The notes beneath the pieces were generated by a model. That model saw only the letters and a list, made by a program, of their open reading frames with translations. It made no database searches and had not been told where the DNA came from. Shown here piece after piece: positions 47,926 through 64,000 of a stretch of 64,000 nucleotides of DNA; the stretch's first letter is position 1; every line of letters starts with the position of its first letter. Origin of the DNA: Amphiduros pacificus (taxonomy: Eukaryota > Annelida > Polychaeta > Phyllodocida > Hesionidae). Made by a program: the position numbers and the translations under genes. The DNA lies in NCBI GenBank assembly GCA_949316495.1, contig OX439004.1, positions 44,006,447 through 44,070,446 of the forward strand. Direction: 5' to 3'.

Positions 47926-49965
47926 GTCGGTTTTTGGCCTTTATATCATCTACCTGAACATATGTTGTAATTTTATTTGTTAGCTCAGCTTTCCCATAAA
48001 TTCATTGTCTTAATTTATATAAATGAATAGGCAGTAACAGATAATAAAAAAGATCATGAAATGGGCTGGTAACACCTGTTTGAATAATTCATCTCATAAT
48101 TTACAAGTCCCAGCATTCACTTGAAAGATATTTTATTGTTTTGTATATAAATACATATGTATCATTGTAGAGTCATAGTTTATGGCTTATCTCTACAACA
48201 TAGTGTGAATAGACAGTGCAAGTCAATGTCTGTGGCAACACTGACTATTCCAGAATTGTATATAATATATTATGGTATATTACCAAATTTAGACGAAAAT
48301 GTTTTGTCTCATAATCTTGAATTGCTTTATTAATAATTAAAAACTTATTTCTGAATGTAGTGACAACACCTCATATGCTGATAACTATACTTTTTAGACT
48401 CTTAAATGCACATACTCTTTTAAAGATTTATTTACACCTTTGTTTGGAAATAAAATACACTTTTAGTAAGCTGTTTGAAATAATGAAAAGTTTCCATTGG
48501 TCACAAAACTTTTTTTTTTTCAAATTTAAAAGAAAGGTTATCATGGATTGTCTTCTTAGAGATGGCAGCCAATTTGAGTACTGTGTGATTGAATTGTGGG
48601 GGAGATCTGGTGTTGATTATGGATACACAGGTTATGTAGTACTGTGCATATGTATATCTAGTTCCTGATTGTGTTTCTTCAAAAAGTCCAGAATTACGAG
48701 GTGGTGTCCATGTTTGCCAGCCCCTGAAGCACACATCAAGCTCTCATTGATGGGACAGTTATCAGGATATGTGAAACACTATACTTCATGTTTCCATATC
48801 TGCTCTCTGTTGCATGTACTAAGATAGTTGCACAAACTATTTCTTGGAATCCTGCATTGTCATATTATCTTACAGAACTGCATTACACAATTTATCTTAA
48901 TGTGAAATAAAATATTTTATTACATGTGGCCTTGATAAATACAGATATTGCAAATGATTTTCATAAAAATGGCAAAATATTTTGTATGTAGTTCCTGATA
49001 AATAAGATGTGTTTGATGGAGGAATAGTGGAGGAAGTTGCTGGATTTTAATGGTGGAATGAATAGGTAAACATGGTGAATCTTGTGCCTAATCAGCCTCA
49101 CAGATGTACAAACTCAATATCCCAGGCTTATGTTATATTATGAGTACACCCACCAACCAAGACATACAACAGTATTTGGTCATGATTTTAGAATAAATAC
49201 CTTTGCTTCAATGTAGTAAATAAACTATTTCTGAAGTAAGAATGATGGTAGCAGTGTTCACAATACCTCCAAAATGATATTCTTTGTGCTGATTTTAAAT
49301 ATTTAATGTAATGCTATGGATGTACATTTTTTTGTGTTACATTAATACAATTATAAAATACATTGTGAGATGCCATCATGTAATTTTGTTGAAAGATGTA
49401 AACATTTGTAGGTGCTCTACTATATATCTAAATATCAATAAATCATTTAATACATATATTTTGGGTTTCTTATTAAATATGGCTAACTTAAGACAAGAAT
49501 GGATTATATTTTAATTCCTCAGTAACTATTTTATTATAACTCTGCAAGATGTTAAGTGAGGTACTGGAAGGTTTTATAGATATGATCATGAAATATTAAA
49601 ATATGAGAGGGAATCTCTAAATAATAAAGAAAGAAAAAAAATGCTTGAAACCAACATTTTAACGCTAAGCAAACAGGATGAAATCAACATTGCTATGCTA
49701 TAAACACTATCCATATTGATCTACCCACATGAGAACCTCCATAAACTTCTTACATAACAAGGGCAACTGATTTGAATAATAATTGTCCACTTGCTGTGAG
49801 TTGTCAAGGAGTCTACCATTAGTGTTTGTCCATTGGTACAGGCCTAACACCCTGATATGCCACAGTAGAGGTCACATGCTTGTAAACATGTGGCCACCTG
49901 GTGGTCTAAAGAGTAGAGCCAGTACTTAGGCTCTGCAAGTAAAGGTCATAAATTCTTGCTATTTG
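47926..49965. other. Gene-free stretch or long CREB 3' UTR
   Basis: AT-rich, with no supported gene on either strand. Short frames such as the one at 48,360-48,668 lack domains. Confidence 0.45.
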
Positions 49966-50169
49966 TGACAAAGATAGTGTTTGACGACAAAGATAGTGTT
50001 TGACGACAAAGATAGTGTTTGACGACAAAGATAGTGTTTGACGACAAAGATAGTGTTTGACGACAAAGATAGTGTTTGACGACAAAGATAGTGTTTGACG
50101 ACAAAGATAGACGACAAAGATAGTGTTTGACGACAAAGATAGTGTTTGACGACAAAGATAGTGTTTGAC
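49966..50169. repeat. 19-bp minisatellite, about 11 near-identical copies
   Basis: The unit is GACGACAAAGATAGTGTTT. The copies are almost perfect; one is cut to 13 bases (near 50,109), and the first begins from a TGTGACAAAG edge. Near identity implies recent expansion. Minus-strand frames reading LCRQTLSLSS are by-products. There are no spacers, so this is not a CRISPR array. Confidence 0.95.
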
Positions 50170-50290
50170 TCTTTCTCACTACGCAGACTAGGTTTAAATG
50201 TCAATTTATTCCCAGATATATGGATAATTTACATTTATTAAAGGATGAGGGGTCTATAATGGACACATGGGAGAATATTTGCATGTACAT

Positions 50291-51086
50291 GGTGACAAAA
50301 GATTTATAGGCATGGTGAGGGTGACAACAGATTTAAAAGCATGGTGAGGGTGGTATTAGATTTATAGGGTGTCAATAGATTTATAGGCATGGTGAGGGTG
50401 ACAAAAGATTTATAGGCATGGTGAGGGTGGTATTAGATTTATAGGCATGGTGAGGGTGACAAAAGATTTATAGGCATGGTGAGGGTGACAAAAGATTTAT
50501 AGGCATGGTGAGGGTGACAAGATTTATAGGCATGGTGAGGGTGGTATTAGATTTATAGGGTGTCAATAGATTTATAGGCATGGAGAAGGTGATATTTGAT
50601 TTATAGGCATGGAGAGGGCGGTATTTGATTTATAGGCATGGAGAGGGCGGTATTTGATTTATAGGCATGGAGAGGGCGGTATTTGATTTATAGGCATGGA
50701 GAGGGCGGTATTTGATTTATAGGCATGGAGAGGGCGGTATTTGATTTATAGGCATGGAGAGGGTGGTATTTGATTTATAGGCATGGAGAAGGCGGTATTT
50801 GATTTATAGGCATGGAGAGGGCGGTATTTGATTTATAGGCATGGAGAGGGTGGTATTTGATTTATAGGCATGGAGAGGGCGGTATTTGATTTATAGGCAT
50901 GGAGAGGGTGGTATTTGATTTATAGGCATGGAGAGGGCGGTATTTGATTTATAGGCATGGAGAGGGCGGTATTTGATTTATAGGCATGGAGAGGGCGGTA
51001 TTTGATTTATAGGCATGGAGAGGGTGATATTTGATTTATAGGCATGGAGAGGGCGGTATTTGATTTATAGGCATGATGAGGGTGAC
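50291..51086. repeat. 29-bp minisatellite with two unit families
   Basis: The unit contains GATTTATAGGCATGG in every copy. The left third (to about 50,580) has the form GGTGAGGGTGACAAAA or GGTGAGGGTGGTATTA. The right two-thirds has GGAGAGGGCGGTATTT, with occasional GGTGGTATTT variants. The last copy returns to the left form (GATGAGGGTGACAATA). The left block also shows a repeated compound segment with GGTGTCAATA. There are about 27 copies in all. Confidence 0.95.
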
Positions 51087-52898
51087 AATAGATATGATTA
51101 ACTAGCAAAACCTCTTTGAGAATAAGAGACTACCAATCCAGTGTAATTTAGGCATATATCCAAAGCCTAAATAATTTTTGTTTGTTTGAATAGACACAAT
51201 TTTTGAAAGAGCCTCAAAACCATAGTAAAGTATGTTTTTGTAAATAACATCATTTAAATGAATGTAAACGTTTGACACCATTTGATAATTTTCACCCTGA
51301 CTGAAGAAAGTGCAATGTTTCAAAATATTATTGGGCAGAGACTAGGTCTAATGCAGCCGCAAATATTCTATTCCCAGGAGTTAACCTCCTGGATGACTAC
51401 CAGAGCCACCTAGTGATCCATGATAGAATGAAAAGAGGTAATCCGATAATTACATGTGGTGCCACCTGGTATCGTCACCATTATCATAAACTGATTTCAT
51501 GTTTCAGTGATGTTGGGTTTGAAGAGTTAAATTAATTATCCATATTCAGGTTATGCTTGAACATTAAGTTATTGACATGGTCAGATGATAAAGATAGCCT
51601 TACTATGACAGTATTAGAGTTCAATTTCTGTTGTCTTACTTTAATCAAATGTTTTGAAATAAGATGGTATCAATGTTAGTTGGATCAGTATCCCAAACAT
51701 ATCCTTGTCCAATTTGATCTTGAGTAGTCTTTCTGTGTTTTAACAACTTAGATTTGTAATTCCCCTGACTAAATGAAGTGTGCTTAAAACAAAGGTGAAA
51801 TTTTATTTCTGTTGCCAGTGACTAATCTGGCCCAGAAATTTAGCAATCTTTGTTGCACTTGGCATTTTATTGATAATTTATCCATTTCACCCGAAGCAAT
51901 ATTGATTAGCTGTAATTATATTAAGTTTGAGAATATATTTACAGAAAAAAAACCTCATTGATATGTACGCATTCGATCTTAATAAGGCCAGAGAATACCC
52001 AGATCTTACAACCATATAAATAACTTTGTATGTATCAAACAGGCCAACCTATTAAACCATGCATGACTGTTTTTACATACTTTTCTCACATATTTTTCAC
52101 ATAAAAATGAAGACTAGCAGAAACATTTTATCTACGTAGCGAAATTACGTTGTAAATTTACCATAAATCTACTTTCTCACAACCTTCTTACAACCTTTCT
52201 GGGACCTTCCCGTAACCTATCTGTAACATTGTATCACCTCCAGGTTACCTTTTCAAAACCTACCCAGATTGTTTTCATTTCACACAGGTTACCTTTGCAC
52301 ATTCCACCTTTTCATCCATTTTCAATGAATAAAGAACAAATTATATGACATAATCTGAAAAATGTTTGTTCAAAATAGACTTTTATGAGCAAATCACCCA
52401 TAATTTGAGTTATCAAGGGGTTCTATTATTCCAACATTTCAATGCACCTAAAAATGAAAATGCAATGACAAAAAATCACCCAAAAATGAGAATTTTATAA
52501 ATGGCAGATGAAGTAATTTTTTGGGTATTATTTTTGACAAAAAGTCCAAAATTTCATATGAAACCTGCAAAATGTTTATTTAAACATGTGCCTTATCCTT
52601 AATATTGTGCCAAGTACTTTAATATACATACTGCATGATCTACAAAGGTTTATATATGATATATCAAACATATTACATACCTTTTATTTTTATAGTAGCC
52701 ACTATGTGGAGTCCCTGCTATTAAAAAATGTCGCGTTTAAATAATCCAAAACTTTTTCAGTTTGCACAAATCAAATATTCTAGTATTTTATGAATAATAA
52801 ATCAATATTTTATTCTGAATTATTTTTTTGTCTCAAAAGATATTTGATGAAATATATTTGATACAAAGACCGGGGCAGAACCCGAAATATCCCAAAAA
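51087..52898. other. Gene-free stretch
   Basis: AT-rich, with no coding region or element recognised. Around 52,180-52,310 runs an irregular CCTTC/ACCT-rich patch (ACAACCTTCTTACAACC). Confidence 0.5.
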
Positions 52899-53125
52899 GA
52901 TATCAGTTCTATTTTGTAAATACATATAAAAAATACCAAGAAGTTACGTATTTACAAAGTAAATATAACATCATGAATGCTACATTGATGAATGGTATTT
53001 TCTAGACGTCCTGAAATTGTATCAGTTCTGAGTTGTAACTATGTACCCCAAATACATAAGAAAGTTATGTTTAACAACATAAATATAACATAATAAATGT
53101 TGTGTTAATGAATGACCTACTGACA
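52899..53125. repeat. Diverged tandem duplication, about 120 bp
   Basis: Two diverged copies share TATCAGTTCT, then ATACATA, AGAAAGTTA-like or AGAAGTTACG, then AAATATAACAT and TTxATGAATG. They start near 52,902 and 53,019. An older event than the other duplications here. Confidence 0.6.
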
Positions 53126-53305
53126 ACATATTAAATACATAGTTGATGTATGTTGTTATTTTATATCTAAAACTACATGTAAATCGGTGCATAACCAAAC
53201 CACAACCTATCAACTACGTCGTTAATACGTAGTGTGTTTGCAGGGCTGTAGTAATCTACCGTATCAATATTACCTCTGTCATTTGGAAGTTTGAAACATG
53301 CTGGT

Positions 53306-53520
53306 GTGATGGAACATTGCCCAGTTGGTAAGACGTCTGTCTTTCTTGCTAAAAGTCTGAGGTTTGAATCCCAGACGGGACAAGTACTTCAGATTTGTTG
53401 CATGGTCGAGAAAGGTGGATTTCTGTTACTGAGTTTTCCCATTCCAACCAGCACTCCATGAATGGTTATCAAAGACAATGTATGGTGGTGCTATTATGTT
53501 GAGTTCAAGTCTGATATTAA
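53306..53520 (+). mobile_element. tRNA-derived SINE
   Basis: The head reads like a tRNA: an A-box-like TTGCCCAGTTGGTAAGACG (53,318), then a B box GGTTTGAATCC (53,361), the usual internal RNA polymerase III promoter. After it, non-tRNA sequence continues (ACAAGTACTTCAG, then TTTTCCCATTCC). It does not close into a normal acceptor stem, so it is not a functional tRNA gene. The 3' limit is uncertain. Confidence 0.7.
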
Positions 53521-53940
53521 GGCACCAACTTGTGTTCTTGTATTTATCTCATAACTATCCACTGTAGATAGATGGGGTTTTCAATCAATTTTATCTTCAA
53601 AACAAAGCAGTGAAAACATGGTAATACATGCAGTACTATGTTGTGTGTGGCTCTAAGTTCTCAGCTCATTTACTTAATGTAATCAATTTAATATTATTAC
53701 ATGCAATGGAACTAGGCCACCTATAAAGCAATATATGAAATCAAAGAATCTAGATTCTTTGTGAAATGGGTTTAATTCTGTCTCAACTGGGTTAACAATC
53801 ATCAGTTTTGAGATTCCCACAAAAGGTTGCAGTCTCTGTCAACAGGGGTCCCACCTGTCTGTGTTTCAAGTTCCCCATGACCCAAATCTAAAATGTCGTC
53901 TGCTCCAGGTTCAAAACAAACCCAGACAGTCATCATGTTT

Positions 53941-54467
53941 AGGCTTATTGCATTCGGCACGTTGCACGTTTGATAAATGGCGCGTTCAACACAGAGAGAC
54001 TTGTATCAGTGTGACGTCACAGAAGGACAGTGTGTGAAAGGCATCAGTGGCATGTCCAGGGTTTTACATTTGTTAAAATGGGGTACACTACAGTATCTTT
54101 TCTGTACAAGTATTTATTATTTTTTTGGCATATTCGTGTTCACAAATATCATACAAAGTCCGATAAGAAGAAGAAATGCCAAATGATATAAATTGTGAAA
54201 TTTGTTAAATTGAACACCCCCTTCAATATCCATTTCTGGACACGCCAATATACAAAAGCTGATTCCCGCCAAATTCAGTGAAGTGTCATTTTTAAAACTT
54301 GCAAATGGTTGGGTTTTATGATTTAAATCCAAGTTTGATGTTATCTAGTATGTAGATACAAACATTTCTATTCAAACATTTTGATCCCAAAAGCCCCCAA
54401 AAATACCAATACTCATAACTGACACAACGCGCATAAACGCGCACTACGCGCCGAATGCAATAAGCCT
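53941..54467. mobile_element. 527-bp MITE with 7-bp target duplication
   Basis: The left end AGGCTTATTGCATTCGGC is mirrored exactly at the right end, and weaker inverted similarity continues through GCGCG-rich sequence for about 50 bp. CATGTTT flanks both sides (53,934-53,940 and 54,468-54,474). No transposase frame is present, so it is non-autonomous; the superfamily is not clear from a 7-bp duplication. The left arm contains a perfect CRE (TGACGTCA, 54,012-54,019). The small frame at 53,977-54,186 lies inside and is not a gene. Confidence 0.85.
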
Positions 54468-54474
54468 CATGTTT

Positions 54475-56483
54475 ATTTCAGAGAAATTAACACATGATTT
54501 ATTGAAGAATTGGCCTAAGACTGATTACATGTACATTTATTTTATAATTGCCAAATTTTATGACATTTGTACACAAATATATTGAAACAAACATTTTATT
54601 CATTTCAAAATTATGTAAATATGAAAAGAATCTTTAAAAAACATAAAAGGAAAGTAGTTTGGAAGAGGGGTAATCTGTGAAAATAGTTTGGCAGAGGGGT
54701 GATCTGCAAAAAAGATGCAGAACACTCTCTTGAGGCACCCAGTATGAGATAAAACCTAAACAGTTCCGAAAAGGCTGTTATTACAAACAAATAAATACAA
54801 ACAAATAAATTAGCAAAGTACTTTTTCTCTTGACAATAACGTTGACAAATTATTAATTAGAACGCTTCTGAATGAAATTGTGTGATAGAAAGCAATACCT
54901 TCTCATAACAAAACTTTTTGAGTTTTAAAAACTTTTGTTTGAGTCCGCATAATGTATGTATTATCACATATTCGAGTATGTAAATAATTATTTGCATGAA
55001 ATTACAGCGTTCATCAATATTCAATGACAAATTATCATAGCGGTACATGAAAGGCAAGTCAGGGAAGGCCTGAGGGTCCCGGTATTTCTATGCCTAGATG
55101 CTGCGAAATAAGCCTGAAACATACCTGAGAAATAAAGTCATAGTTATATGTATCAATGTGTGAAGTATTAATCAAACATTATGAAATTTATCCTGTAAAT
55201 ACAAAGTTGTTTCAATATAAAGAATGATCTAATGTGTGAGACTGATATATCTAGAGTTGTGCCATGTTAAATTTAAAGTCTGGGTTTGGTATGGTGTAGC
55301 ATATTACACAACGTCGGAGAAGACAAAGGTTGGTAAACTTAAAGGACAACGGATACAGGTTTGTTCAGTTTGAAGTAATTATTCTTCGGATAATTTAGAT
55401 GATATTAGGTTAAAAATCAATCACATGCCCTACTCATTTTGAAGATTGGGGTTGTCATTTTACATTACTATGTAGGCTTAAAACAAACCTTAGATATTGA
55501 TGACTGGTTCTAGGGCACTGTCTGGAATGGTACTCCTTTACAACTTTGAGCGTAAGAAACAAAACACTCTTCAAACGGGAAAGATATATATCTAACCATC
55601 ATCATCCGTTCATTTCAGTTGTAACTTATAGTATGTGATTCAGAGGATCTCAAAATCTAGAAATATGTGGACTAAATGAAAGCTTGGTTTGATTTCTATT
55701 TTTGTTTTGTTTTGGGTTAAAGAGATATGAACTTGATGAATATTATTAGATCTATCAATATCTCCTTTAAAAATTAGTTTGTGGCATTGCTCACACACTG
55801 CTTTGAGCTGTTTACATCGCACCAACAATTGATATTCATTTATTGCTGTTCACCTGCCCGGATGCATTCGAATGTATCACTGAAATATCTGGAGAATAAT
55901 TACACCATGATTGTCTGTGCTAATGGGATGCGCATTCCTTTAGGCCCTGGCGAGGCATCTTGCCGTGCTTCCTGGTTACTTTGCCCATGGCTTCAAAAAA
56001 TACCTACTCTTCAGATATTAAACTTTATTGGTGCGTTTATGATTGATAAATATATAATTCATTCCAATTTTAGGCACAAAGTTAAATAAGTACCGTAATA
56101 CATTGGAATTATGTGTCGTGAACTTTGTCTTCAGTTTTTGTAAAGTAATCAAGTTATAGCTATTTTGCGTGAAAATGGAAACACATACCAATGAAAAACT
56201 AATGAGACATAAATATGCACGATAAATGCTTTCATCAGCGATGCGCATACATAACTTATTAAAATCTATTCCTCGTGCGACCACCAGAATTTCCTTCAGC
56301 AATGATAATATGTTATTTTAGCATTTCTAGACTATTGCATCTGAGGTACTTGATCAGTCACAGTCGAAGAGGAGCCGAGGGAAGAGCATCTGTCCACCAC
56401 ATATTACTTCTTTAGAGACAGTTTGTGCCAAAACATATCGTGATTTAGACTTTTCTGGACATTTGTGGTGGTTATCTGGAAAG
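54475..56483. other. Gene-free stretch before the secreted-protein gene
   Basis: No gene is supported. The last 150 bases may be the 5' UTR and promoter of the gene that follows; no TATA box is obvious. Short frames at 55,781-56,089 have no domain. Confidence 0.4.
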
Positions 56484-63731
<7,248 letters not shown>

Positions 63732-64000
63732 TTGTGTATAGTTTGAGAACTAAATATTTTTAAACTGAGGACAATGAATACTTACAGCAAATAATAAATA
63801 GCCAAGAAACCGTAGTAGAATACTATGAGCATTTGTATCTAATTTAATAAAAAAGAAACGGTCAGTAAATCTAAAGCTTCAACTGCTTAATGATAAAGAC
63901 CAATGAAGATGATACTGCGAATCTTGGAAACATAAAAAAGGAATAAAAATGATAGTTTTCAGTGTCGTGTAAAAAACCATTTCTTGAATTATAGATTGTA
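63732..64000 (+). other. 3' UTR of the secreted-protein gene
   Basis: AT-rich sequence with AATAAA at 63,793-63,798 and again at 63,846-63,851, the likely poly(A) signals. No further gene is seen before the window ends. Confidence 0.5.

Noticed and set aside
49906-50204. CRISPR-like array or repeat protein on the minus strand
   Set aside because: The 19-bp units are directly adjacent without spacers, so it is a minisatellite; the peptides are by-products.
53318-53380. Functional tRNA gene
   Set aside because: A and B boxes are present but the arms do not close into a cloverleaf and sequence continues as a SINE body.
55781-56089. 102-codon frame before the secreted-protein gene
   Set aside because: Low-complexity AT-rich codons, no domain, and it does not join the following gene in phase.

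Overview
This is a gene-poor, AT-rich, intron-rich stretch of a bilaterian animal genome. It is most likely a lophotrochozoan and probably a mollusc. I infer this from the protein sequences, long introns with ordinary GT-AG junctions, many minisatellites, and a secreted PAN/three-finger/laminin-G protein of a kind common in molluscs; the taxon itself is not proven by the sequence. Three protein-coding genes can be supported, all on the + strand.

The left third (1-22.5 kb) is a gene desert holding minisatellites, short duplications and GC-richer islets. A strong TATA promoter with an octamer site (about 13.0-13.12 kb) precedes a likely noncoding exon ending in a perfect splice donor. The acceptor just before the NeuroD start codon at 22,533 would make this NeuroD exon 1, giving the two-exon layout known from vertebrate NEUROD1. 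A second TATA box lies at 22,253. NeuroD is intact (380 aa). An isolated GC-rich, cysteine-bearing exon at 15.9-16.06 kb is unexplained.

From 24 to 33.9 kb there is no gene. This part holds a tandem segmental duplication carrying a 19-20 bp minisatellite, a decayed LINE reverse-transcriptase fragment, and a 925-bp element with perfect 20-bp terminal inverted repeats (TIRs).

CREB occupies about 33.9-47.9 kb. It has a probable noncoding first exon, six coding exons joined in consistent phase (305 aa: activation domain, KID with RRPSY, Q-rich region, bZIP), and a 24-nt in-frame microexon that duplicates eight residues of the basic region. Five perfect TGACGTCA sites lie between 30.4 and 38.7 kb, two of them 43 bp apart in intron 1, which suggests autoregulation. 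A hAT-like element with an 8-bp target duplication and an embedded microsatellite sits in the intron before the KID exon.

From 48 to 56.4 kb lie two more minisatellites, a tRNA-derived SINE, and a 527-bp MITE with a 7-bp target duplication. The last gene (56,484-63,731) is a 16-exon secreted protein of 647 aa. It has a signal peptide, two PAN-like segments separated by a Thr-rich linker, a three-finger-like cysteine domain and a laminin-G-like domain. Every junction phase closes to one open frame.

NeuroD and CREB are both neuronal transcription regulators, but nothing in the sequence shows that they share regulation. Their linkage may only reflect an old chromosomal neighbourhood.
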